Shown here one piece after another: positions 45,515 to 54,728 of a stretch of DNA of 64,000 bases (position 1 is its first letter; each line of letters opens with the position of its first letter). Position numbers and translations under genes: made by a program. Origin of the DNA: Methanobrevibacter sp. (lineage in GTDB: Archaea > Methanobacteriota > Methanobacteria > Methanobacteriales > Methanobacteriaceae); NCBI RefSeq assembly GCF_017539065.1, contig NZ_JAFYHP010000027.1:34121-98120 (forward strand). The letters run 5' to 3'. The notes below the pieces were generated by a model. That model saw only the letters and a list, made by a program, of their open reading frames with translations, ran no database searches and was not told the origin of the DNA.

Positions 45515-45960
45515 TTTTGCTCCCTCCCACGATCAGCAATAGCTTGTGGTCCGACCGCCAAAATAGCTTCCAATATTTCATTAGGCCTTGGCGGACATCC
45601 TGGAATTTCTGCTGCAACGGGGATGAAATTAGAAGCAGGGGCATTTACATGGCCTCCTTCCTGATTAAATACGTCGCCAGAAATTGGACAGTTTCCAACA
45701 GCTACGGCTATTTTTGGTTCAGGAGCTTTATCATAAATTCTCTTTAAGTTGTCCTTCCATTGTTCAGTGACTGCTCCTGTCAACAATAGAACATCAGCTT
45801 CACGAGGATTATTGTGAACATAAATACCATATTGCTCTAAGTCGTATCTTGGGGACAATAGTGCAACACATTCAACGTCGCAGCCATTGCATCCGCCACA
45901 ATTGACGATACAGACATGAATTGAGCTTTTTCTCACAACATCCTTAATAGCGTCTAACAT
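45511..45960 (-). CDS. ehaN: Eha [NiFe]-hydrogenase small subunit (NuoB-like)
   Basis: A 149-residue protein with [4Fe-4S] ligands in [11 protein letters not shown] (21-31), [10 protein letters not shown] (Cys91) and [10 protein letters not shown] (Cys122). It carries the proximal cluster that takes electrons from the Ni-Fe site. The RBS is GGGAG before ATG 45960. It sits between ehaM and ehaO. Confidence 0.93.
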   Translation of the reverse strand: MLDAIKDVVRKSSIHVCIVNCGGCNGCDVECVALLSPRYDLEQYGIYVHNNPREADVLLLTGAVTEQWKDNLKRIYDKAPEPKIAVAVGNCPISGDVFNQEGGHVNAPASNFIPVAAEIPGCPPRPNEILEAILAVGPQAIADRGREQK

Positions 45961-45994
45961 TGTACTCCCTCTTTATTTTGATAATCAAATAAAC

Positions 45995-46393
45995 TTAATA
46001 TATTGCCTCTTTTTTTAACAATTCAAATAATTCTAATTGTCCTTCTTTTAAGGCTTCTTCATAAGATTTGCCATTTTTAACTTCATTAACTATTTTCATT
46101 TTAAGATTTTTGCCATCCTCTCTTGAAATTAATTCTAAAGTATCAGTAAACCAGCATAATCTTAAATCAGCATTTAATTTTTGGTATAAACAAATATCCT
46201 GTGCTGATTCAAATGTAGCATGCAATGCTTCAAGAGATGACATGTCTAAGGAATTGAATAAAACTTCCTCTAATTCTTCAACAGTACAATCGAAATCCTT
46301 GGAAAGTGGAACTATAATGTCTCTCTGCCAAGCATAACTTTTTATTATTCTTTTTTGCATTAATCTTAATTTAGCATCATCATCCATTTCCAT
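45995..46393 (-). CDS. ehaM: Eha subunit EhaM (DUF1959-type)
   Basis: A 132-residue soluble, helical, charged protein (LMQKRIIKSYAWQRDIIVPL, LELISREDGKNLKMKIVNEV, GKSYEEALKEGQLELFELLK). By position and composition it is EhaM, a subunit of unknown role. An in-frame GTG precedes at 46396 and a further ATG lies at 46387 with a GTGAT in front; any of the three could be used. Confidence 0.8.
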   Translation of the reverse strand: MEMDDDAKLRLMQKRIIKSYAWQRDIIVPLSKDFDCTVEELEEVLFNSLDMSSLEALHATFESAQDICLYQKLNADLRLCWFTDTLELISREDGKNLKMKIVNEVKNGKSYEEALKEGQLELFELLKKEAIY

Positions 46394-46397
46394 CACA

Positions 46398-46700
46398 TCA
46401 TACTGAATATTTTAATACGAAATATACAATAATAGCAATAATTAAACCTACTGCAGTTTCTTTTCTGCCGTATCCAGGTCTTTCGCCCATTACGAATCCT
46501 GCAAGGAGAAAACCGATTGCTGATAAAATAATATTGCCTGAACAAAATCCTAAAACCCATCCGATAATTGAAATTATAGCAAATGGAACATTAAATTTAG
46601 TTACTGCAACAAATGGTTCCCCATGTTGTTTGTAACTATAAACTAAACCTAAAATGGATCCAACAGCAAATGTGAGTATATAAATCATATAATCTAACAT
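46398..46700 (-). CDS. ehaL: Eha membrane subunit EhaL (DUF2104-type)
   Basis: A 100-residue protein with three to four membrane segments (YILTFAVGSILGLVYSY, AIISIIGWVLGFCSGNIIL, AIIVYFVLKY) and a conserved-looking FVMGERPGYGRKE loop. It has a GGAG RBS. Positioned between ehaK and ehaM in the expected order. Confidence 0.8.
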   Translation of the reverse strand: MLDYMIYILTFAVGSILGLVYSYKQHGEPFVAVTKFNVPFAIISIIGWVLGFCSGNIILSAIGFLLAGFVMGERPGYGRKETAVGLIIAIIVYFVLKYSV

Positions 46701-46709
46701 AATAATCTC

Positions 46710-46964
46710 CTACATTGGTTTATAAAGCAATATGAATGAACAGATTATTGCTATAAATGTTATTACAAAACATACTTTCTCTATACTTTCTATTTTATGT
46801 GAAAAATTGCCTTTTGCAAGCAATACAAATATTGCCAAGGTAATTCCAATAATAACTATCGGAGCAATAAGATATGAATGCAAAGCAGTTGTTAATAAAC
46901 CAACAACTATTATTCCAATTGCCACTAAAGCAGTAAAGTAAACAATTACATCTTCACTATTCAT
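46710..46964 (-). CDS. ehaK: Eha membrane subunit EhaK
   Basis: An 84-residue, three-helix membrane protein. Start chosen at ATG 46964, after GGGGTGG and overlapping the ehaJ stop by 4 nt; a farther ATG at 47009 would run into ehaJ. No enzymatic motif; probably a structural part of the membrane arm. Confidence 0.78.
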   Translation of the reverse strand: MNSEDVIVYFTALVAIGIIVVGLLTTALHSYLIAPIVIIGITLAIFVLLAKGNFSHKIESIEKVCFVITFIAIICSFILLYKPM

Positions 46965-47833
46965 GCTACCACCCCTGTAAATATCATTAAAATTGTTCCA
47001 AAGAAGCAAATTGCTCCAATGGTGATTTGAGTCATAACTGAATGATTTGGACTTAATAGTGGAGTTGCTGCATTAATAAATCCAGTGATAAAGGAAATGA
47101 CAATCATTCCAATTAAATATCCCACAGCAGTTAACGGACCGAAGAATATTGTTAAGAATACCCAAAGCATAACATACCATGCTATTGATTCTGAAAATAA
47201 CATGAATCCTCTTAAAAATCCAAAGTGTTCAGTTTCAAATCCAGAAATTAAAACTTTGTCTTTAGTAATTGCAAACGGAGAGTATGGGGATTTTGTAATA
47301 ATTAACATAAAGAACATTAAAGCTGCAAGAGGAATTGAAAACACTAATGGACCATGAACTGATTGGTATGAGATAATTTCTCCAATATTCATTGAGCCAG
47401 TCACCAAGTAAACAAATACGATTGCTGCAAATAAAGGAAGTTCAGATGCCGCTGAAAGTACTGCCCTTACACAGCTTAATTTACCATATGGTGAACCGGA
47501 ACTTGATCCAGAGTTATGCTCAACAATTTTATAAACTGCATAAACACCAAATAATATCAATAAAGAATCATGAGCCACAGGACCGACAATAACCCCAACA
47601 ACCCAAATTAAAGCTAATATGAAAACAATACCTATGTAAAATACTTTAGATACTGTTCTTGGAATTGCTGTTTCTTTAAAGAAGAATTTTAAAGAGTGTA
47701 TCAAATGCTGGACAATAGGTGGCCCCGGACGTTTTTGTACACGCGCCATTACTTTCCTATGCAAACCCAGCAGTAAGCTTCCTGCTAGAAAAGCAATAAC
47801 AACATTAATTAAAATATCTACCATCAAATTCAT
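46961..47833 (-). CDS. ehaJ: Eha NuoH/EchB-like membrane subunit EhaJ
   Basis: A 290-residue, eight-helix protein homologous to NuoH: the signature [13 protein letters not shown] (about 32-44) and [12 protein letters not shown] loop are visible. It links the hydrogenase module to the ion-translocating membrane arm. An alternative start is the Met at residue 4. Confidence 0.9.
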   Translation of the reverse strand: MNLMVDILINVVIAFLAGSLLLGLHRKVMARVQKRPGPPIVQHLIHSLKFFFKETAIPRTVSKVFYIGIVFILALIWVVGVIVGPVAHDSLLILFGVYAVYKIVEHNSGSSSGSPYGKLSCVRAVLSAASELPLFAAIVFVYLVTGSMNIGEIISYQSVHGPLVFSIPLAALMFFMLIITKSPYSPFAITKDKVLISGFETEHFGFLRGFMLFSESIAWYVMLWVFLTIFFGPLTAVGYLIGMIVISFITGFINAATPLLSPNHSVMTQITIGAICFFGTILMIFTGVVA

Positions 47834-47842
47834 AATACCACT

Positions 47843-48058
47843 TCAATATCCAGTAAATGGTTCCCTCACTCTTTCTTCTGCATCTTCAGGTTTTGGTTTG
47901 GCCATTGTTAATAGGCCTAGGGCTAAAACCCATGATGGAATACCGAATATAGCTACTGCATAAACTATCCATGCTTCAAAATCTACCACTAAGCATGCGA
48001 GAATAGCTATTGTTGATAAAACCAATAATATTAAACATGCAATCTTTTGATTAACCAT
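47843..48058 (-). CDS. ehaI: Eha membrane subunit EhaI
   Basis: A 71-residue, two-helix protein (IACLILLVLSTIAILACLVV and AWIVYAVAIFGIPSWVLALG), ending in a charged tail. Start chosen at ATG 48058 after GTGAG; the longer frame to 48106 overlaps ehaH without an RBS. Confidence 0.75.
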   Translation of the reverse strand: MVNQKIACLILLVLSTIAILACLVVDFEAWIVYAVAIFGIPSWVLALGLLTMAKPKPEDAEERVREPFTGY

Positions 48059-48065
48059 ACTCTCA

Positions 48066-48737
48066 CTACCACAATACCAATAATAATATTTCAACAGCTC
48101 TAACAATAATAAATAATGAACTTAAGTGAATAATAACAATATATGGAGACCCTGCAGTCCTAAACATTTCTGCTTTACTTGCAAAGAATGGCGCAACACC
48201 GCTTTCACCTAAAATACCAATTAACATGAGCACTGCACCAAATACCACCATCGGACTGGCAGGCATTTGAGATAAAACTGCAAGTGATAATGTACCGGTT
48301 GCTGCAAGAATAATAGCCGCGCCTCCAAATAATGGTAAGCTACACATCATAGCTATTAAACCATAATTAAATGCTGAATTTAATACGCTAGTTTGTTTAA
48401 CAGCTGATACAATACCTATGTTTAAAATACCTACTAAAGCCATGAATAATGTAAAGTTAAATAAATCTCCAGTAATCATTGCCCCAGCAGATGCAATGCC
48501 GCAGATTATTGATAAAAATCTTCTTTGTTTAAGTTCTTTTGGGCCAACTTTAACTTCAGTATTATATAAATAATGCATTGTAGCTTCAACTTGAGTTTCA
48601 GGTTTACTTAATGCAATCAACAATGTAAAACCGAGTAAAACTGCGAATAGGAACAAATTGAATGGAGTTAAGTATAATACAATGTCCCCAAGTGGGATTG
48701 TTCCAAGTAAATTTCCTCCAAGTGTAACGAAATCCAT
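48066..48737 (-). CDS. ehaH: Eha antiporter-like membrane subunit EhaH (NuoN/L-like)
   Basis: A 223-residue, five- to six-helix protein that resembles the core of the NuoL/M/N antiporter-like family but is about half the usual length. Key stretches are [20 protein letters not shown] (about 91-110), [20 protein letters not shown] and a lysine-containing [14 protein letters not shown] near the end. It is the likely ion-pumping subunit together with the small neighbours. Confidence 0.85.
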   Translation of the reverse strand: MDFVTLGGNLLGTIPLGDIVLYLTPFNLFLFAVLLGFTLLIALSKPETQVEATMHYLYNTEVKVGPKELKQRRFLSIICGIASAGAMITGDLFNFTLFMALVGILNIGIVSAVKQTSVLNSAFNYGLIAMMCSLPLFGGAAIILAATGTLSLAVLSQMPASPMVVFGAVLMLIGILGESGVAPFFASKAEMFRTAGSPYIVIIHLSSLFIIVRAVEILLLVLW

Positions 48738-48745
48738 TTTCTCAC

Positions 48746-49429
48746 CTACTCATTATCAATGTCCTCTCTCATAAGCAGGCCAATTAAACCTACTTTGGAA
48801 GCTACTTTTAGTAATAATCCGCATGCTGCCAAGAATAAACTTAATAACCAGTATTGAGGAGTTACAAAGAATAATAAGAAACCTATTATCCATAAACACC
48901 ATGCAATACCAGAAACGCCAGCAATACCATCTAAAATTAATACTGGAAGTCCTCTTGCCTTTTTAGATAATGCATATAATACAATTCCTCCACCAGCTAC
49001 TGCTCCACCAGTAAAACCAGTTAAGAAAATTCCATATCCTATCAGGACTAATGCTATAAAATTAGGTGCAGTAGTCATGATTTCCATGTCTATAGAGAAT
49101 GCCTGTGGGAACATTGAAGAAGATCTAGTCAAATTAGCTCTTGGGTCTTGTTCAATCTTGCGCATTTCTCTTGTAATCAAAATTTCAGAAATGGCCAAAG
49201 TTTCAGCCAGTTCCACTACCAAACCCGGCAAAATCAATGCTTCCGCTAAATCGGTTCCGACTGCAGAAACAACAAATATCATGGCCAAGCCAACAATATC
49301 TGTTAAGATGAGAATGTGCAATTCTTCTCTTTTCATCGCTATTGCCATAGTTCCAATGAAACCTACAATCAAACCTGCGTAAATTGCAGGCAGATACATG
49401 CTAATAAACTCTTGAGGAACATAAACCAT
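48746..49429 (-). CDS. ehaG: Eha membrane subunit EhaG (DUF2105-type)
   Basis: A 227-residue protein with about seven helices. It has an embedded acidic motif [20 protein letters not shown] that resembles the NuoK-like helix region. Start overlaps the ehaF stop by one base. Role: membrane arm of the hydrogenase. Confidence 0.82.
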   Translation of the reverse strand: MVYVPQEFISMYLPAIYAGLIVGFIGTMAIAMKREELHILILTDIVGLAMIFVVSAVGTDLAEALILPGLVVELAETLAISEILITREMRKIEQDPRANLTRSSSMFPQAFSIDMEIMTTAPNFIALVLIGYGIFLTGFTGGAVAGGGIVLYALSKKARGLPVLILDGIAGVSGIAWCLWIIGFLLFFVTPQYWLLSLFLAACGLLLKVASKVGLIGLLMREDIDNE

Positions 49430-50022
49430 TAATTATCCCTCCTCAATTGTTTAGCTCTTGCTTTAGCATCATTAGCCTTGATTTGGCTGGCTAATTTTGC
49501 TGAATCATCAATAGCTTTTTTCACATCTTTTTTAATTTCGCCTTCATCATTTTTCCTATTCATTGTATAATTAATAGATAACCATGAAGCGATGATGAAT
49601 GCCATCATCAGAATGCTGGATTCGAGTATTGTATCAAAACCTCTTGTATAGTACAATATTTCATCTATAAGTCCACCCGGAGATGAATATATGGATGTAC
49701 CAAAGTAAGGTGATACTGAGGATACCCATTCCGCCAGCGGTGACATATATCCCGTAATCATCCCTAAACTCTCAGCATTATCGGGATATTGAGGACTAAT
49801 ATCGCCAGGTTCTTTTAAAGGTTCGCCTCCCCTATCATAAGGTGCAATAGCTAAACCGTCATCTATCTGCTCTTGAGGAGCAGGCCTAACATATAATTGA
49901 TCGGGATTTAATGCCAAAGGTACAATTAAACCCACAATTAAAATAATTCCAAGGCCAAATGCAAAAAGACGTGGAATATTTTTTGGTTCTGCCAATTTAT
50001 TCCATAAAACCCCAATCTTCAT
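49429..50022 (-). CDS. ehaF: Eha membrane subunit EhaF (DUF2106-type)
   Basis: A 197-residue protein with an N-terminal helix, a long Pro-rich external loop ([20 protein letters not shown]) and a second hydrophobic helix, then a Lys/Asp-rich cytoplasmic tail. Overlaps ehaE by 4 nt. Similar to the MnhB/MbhF-like subunits of cation antiporters in layout, which is a loose comparison. Confidence 0.8.
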   Translation of the reverse strand: MKIGVLWNKLAEPKNIPRLFAFGLGIILIVGLIVPLALNPDQLYVRPAPQEQIDDGLAIAPYDRGGEPLKEPGDISPQYPDNAESLGMITGYMSPLAEWVSSVSPYFGTSIYSSPGGLIDEILYYTRGFDTILESSILMMAFIIASWLSINYTMNRKNDEGEIKKDVKKAIDDSAKLASQIKANDAKARAKQLRRDN

Positions 50023-50279
50023 ACATCTGCCCCCATTTCTTCTAAACGAATAATAGCTCTAAATAAAATTAATGTAATAATAACAGTTGTCGCCAATAAT
50101 GTTAATAAAGCCAACACATGATTATAACATAATAAAACTAAACAAACTCCAATCGAAGCAACTTCAGTATTGAATGTCCTAATAACTGGGTCATTAACTC
50201 CCGGACCCCAAGCAGTAGCAATACTTCCTACAATAGCTAAAAAGATTCCAAAATAGAAAAACAATGAAACGTTAATCAT
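50019..50279 (-). CDS. ehaE: Eha membrane subunit EhaE (DUF2107-type)
   Basis: An 86-residue, three-helix protein. The start at ATG 50279 is set by the RBS GGTGAGG at 50283-50289; a farther in-frame ATG lies inside ehaD. Core [20 protein letters not shown] and [14 protein letters not shown] end. MnhF/G-like size. Confidence 0.8.
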   Translation of the reverse strand: MINVSLFFYFGIFLAIVGSIATAWGPGVNDPVIRTFNTEVASIGVCLVLLCYNHVLALLTLLATTVIITLILFRAIIRLEEMGADV

Positions 50280-50541
50280 TAGCCTCACCACTTGCAATTT
50301 TATTAGTCCTGATTTCTTTGATTTTAACAATTGATAAAATAAATACTAAAGTAGATAATGGACCTGCCAGAGCCGCAAATAATGCAACATCTAAATATTT
50401 AAATAAAGCAATGGCTAAAACAAATCCTGCATCAAGTATTGAAAACATTATAACCTTATCCAAAGGTTTTTTTAGAAATATGATGCCAAATGCTCCTATA
50501 ACCATCAAAGCTATTGCAATCATTGATACGAGAAATTCCAT
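50272..50541 (-). CDS. ehaD: Eha membrane subunit EhaD (DUF2108-type)
   Basis: An 89-residue, three-helix protein ([40 protein letters not shown]). The ATG at 50541 follows GGAGTGAG; a GTG lies at 50547. Overlaps ehaE by 8 nt. Confidence 0.8.
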   Translation of the reverse strand: MEFLVSMIAIALMVIGAFGIIFLKKPLDKVIMFSILDAGFVLAIALFKYLDVALFAALAGPLSTLVFILSIVKIKEIRTNKIASGEAND

Positions 50542-50547
50542 TTTCAC

Positions 50548-50796
50548 TCACTCCAGTACTATCTCATCATCTAGTCTATTTAATGTATAGGCAATAGCGT
50601 TAGCACTAATTGTTGAACAAATAAAGAATGCTGCTGCAACAACAAGAGCAAATGGAGTATTAATTATTAATGCAATAAGGGCAGAAACTCCAAAACCGAT
50701 AACATTTAAATATAATAATCTTTCAGCCCTATTTCTTGTTATCAGAGCTCTTAATGCTACAAATAAGACTATAATCCCAATAATTTCAACATACAT
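50548..50796 (-). CDS. ehaC: Eha membrane subunit EhaC (DUF2109-type)
   Basis: An 82-residue, three-helix protein starting MYVEIIGIIVLFVALRALIT, with GAGTGAT just upstream. An in-frame ATG 13 codons earlier lies inside ehaB and has no RBS. Confidence 0.8.
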   Translation of the reverse strand: MYVEIIGIIVLFVALRALITRNRAERLLYLNVIGFGVSALIALIINTPFALVVAAAFFICSTISANAIAYTLNRLDDEIVLE

Positions 50797-50800
50797 ATAA

Positions 50801-51298
50801 TCACTCTCTAGCATGCCTATTGAATTTTCTTGCAATTTTTCCTAAAACTACTGAAACTCTTGCCTGGTCAATACCCATTATAGTAAATATGGCAATGACC
50901 ATTCCCGCAATAAACATTTCAGGGGTTAACCCAATGAATGATGCTAAAAATATTATTGCAGTTGCAGTTAAACATCCAGTAGTTCCAGCATACCCCGGAT
51001 CAGCACATAATCTATTTCCAATAAAGACTAAAAATGCTGCAAGTATTCCTCCAGGGATTCCTAAAAGCATAGATCCAATAGAAGCCATTAATGTACCAGC
51101 AGATGCATCAGGAGAACATAAAATGTTTCCTTGGAAAAATCCGCCAGCAATATCTCCTCCTCTCTTTTCGACATCTTTACCAATTATCCTGGCCCCTTTA
51201 ACACCAGGCTGTTCGGGAAGTCCGAAATATGTATCTACAATAACAAAATTCAACCAACAAAGAATTGCGGCAATTATAATTCCAATTACCTCATTCAT
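50801..51298 (-). CDS. ehaB: Eha membrane subunit EhaB
   Basis: A 165-residue protein with three to four helices and a conserved-looking loop ([20 protein letters not shown], then [20 protein letters not shown]). Overlaps ehaA by 8 nt. Confidence 0.8.
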   Translation of the reverse strand: MNEVIGIIIAAILCWLNFVIVDTYFGLPEQPGVKGARIIGKDVEKRGGDIAGGFFQGNILCSPDASAGTLMASIGSMLLGIPGGILAAFLVFIGNRLCADPGYAGTTGCLTATAIIFLASFIGLTPEMFIAGMVIAIFTIMGIDQARVSVVLGKIARKFNRHARE

Positions 51299-51680
51299 TT
51301 ATATCCTCCCCCATATTATCGTCTAGAGGTGTTGGAAATATAAAATCAAATAAATATTTCACAAATAATGCGGATAAAACACCAATAATGACTGCTAAAA
51401 CTAAACCATTAAACATGAAAGTATAATTTAAAACCAAAAATATTGAAAGAATACCAATAGCAATTATTGGAGTAGGATAAATCGCACTTACATCAAAAGA
51501 ATACCTATATGGTTTGCTAGGAAACAAGGGTAACTTTAAAAGCAAAGCTACAACAATGGAACAAAGGATAGCTACAATATAAGCTAATAATACGTCGCCT
51601 AAGGACAGACTTATATTGCTTAGCCCATAAAAATTACTGTACGAAGCAAAATATATGGTATCAAACACAAAATCAAACAT
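51291..51680 (-). CDS. ehaA: Eha membrane subunit EhaA
   Basis: A 129-residue, three- to four-helix protein, first gene of the hydrogenase operon. RBS GAGGAG lies before the ATG. Key stretch: [20 protein letters not shown] and [20 protein letters not shown]. Confidence 0.8.
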   Translation of the reverse strand: MFDFVFDTIYFASYSNFYGLSNISLSLGDVLLAYIVAILCSIVVALLLKLPLFPSKPYRYSFDVSAIYPTPIIAIGILSIFLVLNYTFMFNGLVLAVIIGVLSALFVKYLFDFIFPTPLDDNMGEDINE

Positions 51681-51793
51681 ACTATTAGACTCCTCTTACT
51701 TAATTAATATAAATATAAAAATATATAAATATTGTTACTTAAAAATAATACATAATTGCTTAAATATAACTTAAATTGTCAATTGGTGGCTGA
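51681..51793. promoter_or_regulatory. Divergent promoter region of the eha operon and epimerase gene
   Basis: A 113-bp AT-only-like stretch. On the minus strand overlapping TATA candidates (CAATATTTATATATTTTTAT) precede GAGGAG and ehaA. On the plus strand TTAAATATAACTT precedes GGTGG and the epimerase ATG. No clear dyad operator is visible. Confidence 0.5.
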
Positions 51794-52726
51794 ATGAAAA
51801 ATAAAAAGATTTTAATTACTGGTGGAGCAGGTTTTATTGGTTCTCACATTGTCGATGAATTAATAAACGATAATGAAATAACTATTATTGATAATCTCAC
51901 CACTGGGAGCATTAAAAATTTAAAATATCCAGAGCACGATAATCTAAATTTCATCGAAGGAGATATTCGCGAAATTAATTTTGACGAATTAACTCCGAGA
52001 ACAGATTATATTTTCCATCTTGCAGCTATGGCAAGCGTTCCCTTAAGTGTTGAAAAACCAAAAGAATGCAATGACGTAAATGTCAACTCAACTGTAAGAC
52101 TTCTGAAATCGGCGGTTGACAACGATGTTGAAAAGATTGTATTTTCATCATCCTCTTCAGTTTATGGAGAAAACAAAAATATGCCTCTAAAAGAAACAGA
52201 ACAACCTATGCCTACATCCCCTTATGCGGCATCAAAAGCTAGTTGTGAGTTATATTTAAAAACATTTTATGAAAGTTATGGCTTAAATTATACTGCGCTT
52301 AGATATTTTAATGTATTTGGACCAAGACAAGATAAAAATTCCCAATATGCCGCCGTAATTCCTAATTTCATAAGCGCACTTCTTGAAGGCAAGCAGGCTG
52401 AAATTTACGGAGATGGAGAACAGACCAGAGATTTTGTCTACATCGGAGACATTGCAAAAGCCAACATCAATGCCTGTAAATCCGATTTTAACGGTATTGT
52501 CAATATTGCATCCGGTAAAAAAATGACAATAAACAGATTATATGAAATCGTTAAGGACACATTGGGAAGCGATTTGGAACCAAAATACCTGCCTGAAAGA
52601 CCCGGAGACATTAAACACTCATTGGCCGACACCAGCAATATGGAAAAGATAAATCTGAAAATTGATTCAAACAACTTTGAAGACCAACTTATAGAAACCA
52701 TCAACTGGTTTAAAGATATTTTATAG
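51794..52726 (+). CDS. UDP-glucose 4-epimerase-like NAD-dependent epimerase
   Basis: The 310-residue extended SDR has a glycine-rich ITGGAGFIGSHIVDEL (about 7-22), an active-site Ser stretch (FSSSSSVYG) and the catalytic SPYAASK (Tyr and Lys near 145-149). It also shows YFNVFGPRQD and GDGEQTRDFVYIGD. Likely product is UDP-galactose or a related sugar for surface glycans. It starts a two-gene unit with the CPBP protein (11 nt gap). RBS GGTGG. Confidence 0.88.
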   Translation: MKNKKILITGGAGFIGSHIVDELINDNEITIIDNLTTGSIKNLKYPEHDNLNFIEGDIREINFDELTPRTDYIFHLAAMASVPLSVEKPKECNDVNVNSTVRLLKSAVDNDVEKIVFSSSSSVYGENKNMPLKETEQPMPTSPYAASKASCELYLKTFYESYGLNYTALRYFNVFGPRQDKNSQYAAVIPNFISALLEGKQAEIYGDGEQTRDFVYIGDIAKANINACKSDFNGIVNIASGKKMTINRLYEIVKDTLGSDLEPKYLPERPGDIKHSLADTSNMEKINLKIDSNNFEDQLIETINWFKDIL

Positions 52727-52737
52727 GATGTAAAACT

Positions 52738-53547
52738 ATGGATAGAAGTGTCACCGATTTTAATGTGCGTTTAAGAACAATCGGAATAAAAGAATTGATT
52801 ATTGGGATAATCTTGACTGTTATTATTTCTGGAGTTTTGATGGGCATCTTTCCAGAGATTTCTGAATCTGATGAATTATTTTTTATAGTTTTCCTATTAA
52901 TTGGCATGTTATTTTTTGTTTGGGCGTTTAAAGGTACACAAGGCCTTGACAGAAATATCGAGAATCTTTTTGAAAATAAGAATCAAAAAGAAATAATCTA
53001 TGTCTTTGCAATTAACATACTTTTTGCATTCCTATTCACATTTCTTATATCCTCCTTGGATATCCTAATGGGATTGGCTGATCCGACATGGATTTCAATC
53101 TGGGAAGTGGATACCGTAAACATTGATTCAAGCGTTGTTATTCTTGATGCCATCGGCGCAATAATTTTTGCCCCGATTATGGAAGAATTAATATTTAGAG
53201 GAATACTCTTTAATCGGATGAAAATTAGAATTGGAATTATTCCTGCAATGATAATCTCATCGTTTATTTTTGCAATCGGACATGAATTTGGTGGAATGAC
53301 AAGCGCATTTTTATTTGGAATTTGTATGTGTATGCTATACTTAAAAACAGACAATATTCTAATTCCGATGAGTGTTCATTTCATTAACAATGTTGTTGCA
53401 ACAATTCTTAATATTAGTGGTTTAGACGTGGCAATATCCCAATTGCCTTGGCTTATCCCATGTTTAATAGTTTCAATTATTGGAACAGTTTACTTAGTAA
53501 AATATATTATAAAAGAATATAAAGTGATTAAAACACAATATGGTTAA
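52738..53547 (+). CDS. CPBP-family intramembrane metalloprotease
   Basis: A 269-residue protein with about eight helices. The CPBP (CAAX protease/bacteriocin-processing, Abi) motifs are intact: EELIFRG (Glu149, Glu150, Arg154), FAIGHEF (His182) and HFINN (His214, Asn218). It cleaves or modifies membrane-bound substrates; in other organisms members process prenylated or peptide substrates or give bacteriocin immunity. Substrate here unknown. Confidence 0.88.
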   Translation: MDRSVTDFNVRLRTIGIKELIIGIILTVIISGVLMGIFPEISESDELFFIVFLLIGMLFFVWAFKGTQGLDRNIENLFENKNQKEIIYVFAINILFAFLFTFLISSLDILMGLADPTWISIWEVDTVNIDSSVVILDAIGAIIFAPIMEELIFRGILFNRMKIRIGIIPAMIISSFIFAIGHEFGGMTSAFLFGICMCMLYLKTDNILIPMSVHFINNVVATILNISGLDVAISQLPWLIPCLIVSIIGTVYLVKYIIKEYKVIKTQYG

Positions 53548-53561
53548 AAAAAAAGGATAAA

Positions 53562-53933
53562 TCAGTGAAATCCGCATCCGCTGCAAGTTTCACATTTTTC
53601 TTCTTCAAAAGGATCATATTTTTTATCTTCTTGTAAAGTGGCTGACAAGAAATACTGGTCGAATTCATCTTTATTTTTTAAAACTGGAGAAATTCCTTTA
53701 AAATCACATCTTATATCGCCAGTTCCGCCAATATCAACCAAAATTGGTTCGCCTAATTTAAATCTTTTAAAGTATGCTTCAACTTCATCTTTTAAAGCTC
53801 CAGGCACCCTAAAATTAAAAGATAAAATGTTATTTTCTTTCATTTTTAAACCAACATATTTCTGATCAATCTCATAGTTTAAACCTAACTGTTTTTTGAA
53901 AATTATGTTAGTCCCTATCTCATTAGATGTCAT
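53562..53933 (-). CDS. Unrecognised methanogen protein with C-terminal CxxCxxC tail
   Basis: A 123-residue soluble protein of unknown family. An N-terminal alpha/beta domain (YVGLKMKENNILSFNFRVPG, ILVDIGGTGDIRCDFKGISP) is followed by a tail EEKCETCSGCGFH (about 111-123), whose three cysteines and terminal His could bind zinc or an iron-sulfur cluster. It has a typical stand-alone layout, with 14 nt to the convergent CPBP stop. It may be a methanogen-specific conserved protein. Confidence 0.65.
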   Translation of the reverse strand: MTSNEIGTNIIFKKQLGLNYEIDQKYVGLKMKENNILSFNFRVPGALKDEVEAYFKRFKLGEPILVDIGGTGDIRCDFKGISPVLKNKDEFDQYFLSATLQEDKKYDPFEEEKCETCSGCGFH

Positions 53934-54065
53934 TTTATAATCTCCTTAAATATCAAATTAAAGTTAATTAATCGAAGTATATAAAACTTTCCAAAATCAC
54001 TTCCAAAAAATCCAAATAAAATTTTATTTTTATCTCATTTATAACGAATTATCATGTTTTTTAAT

Positions 54066-54129
54066 AAGGTTTATATAATTTCAAATTCAAAAATAAAGAT
54101 ATGTTATAATATTATATTATAATATAATA
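54066..54129 (+). promoter_or_regulatory. Promoter with 20-bp palindrome upstream of the XRE-cupin gene
   Basis: The TATA box TTTATATAATT (about 54070-54080) predicts initiation near 54100-54105. A perfect 20-bp palindrome TATTATATTATAATATAATA follows at 54110-54129, inside the early transcribed region and about 28 nt before the ATG at 54158. The position suits an autorepressor. All its bases are A or T, so chance is a real alternative. Confidence 0.4.
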
Positions 54130-54157
54130 AATCAATGAGAAAAATAGGTGTTTATGA

Positions 54158-54709
54158 ATGAATGAATACAACAGAGATATTGGAAATAGAATTAGAGAAT
54201 TAAGAGAATTATCAGATATTACTATTAAAGAAATTGCTGAAGAATTAAATATTGAAGAAGAAACTTATATCCAATATGAAAACGCTGAAATAGACATTCC
54301 AGCAAGTTTTTTATACGAACTTGCACACATTTTTAAAGTTGATTTAGGATTATTGTTAACAGGTGAAGAAAGTAGGATGAACATATTTGATGTTACTCGT
54401 GCAAACAAAGGAATCTCAGTTGACAGAAGCAAAGAATATACCCATGAAAACCTATGTTCTAAATTCATTCACAAAAAAGCTGAAACATTCCTTGTTGTTG
54501 TAGACCCGAAAAAGAACCCTGCACCTTCCCTAAACTCACACCCTGGACAAGAATTCAACTATGTCCTGGAAGGTTCCCTGAAAATTTATATACATAATAA
54601 TGAAATCGTGCTAAACGAAGGAGATTGCATCTTCTTCGATTCAACACACAGGCATGCAATGGTAGCACTTAATGATAAACCCGCTAAATTTTTAGCAGTC
54701 ATCATATAA
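54158..54709 (+). CDS. XRE-family HTH regulator with cupin domain
   Basis: A 183-residue protein: an N-terminal XRE helix-turn-helix (about 5-62; [20 protein letters not shown]) and a C-terminal cupin (about 100-183; [40 protein letters not shown]), which senses small molecules. It precedes the acyl-CoA synthetase gene by 19 nt, so it is the probable local regulator of the acid-activation and Vor operon. RBS AGGTG; the ATG at 54154 is out of frame and closes at once. Confidence 0.92.
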   Translation: MNEYNRDIGNRIRELRELSDITIKEIAEELNIEEETYIQYENAEIDIPASFLYELAHIFKVDLGLLLTGEESRMNIFDVTRANKGISVDRSKEYTHENLCSKFIHKKAETFLVVVDPKKNPAPSLNSHPGQEFNYVLEGSLKIYIHNNEIVLNEGDCIFFDSTHRHAMVALNDKPAKFLAVII

Positions 54710-54728
54710 TATTTATGGAGTTAATTAA

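Noticed and set aside
37572..51680. Assignment of the hydrogenase locus to Ehb instead of Eha
   Set aside because: The order of small membrane subunits A-M, the half-length NuoN-like subunit, two polyferredoxins, EhaR and the adjacent Ftr paralogue match Eha.
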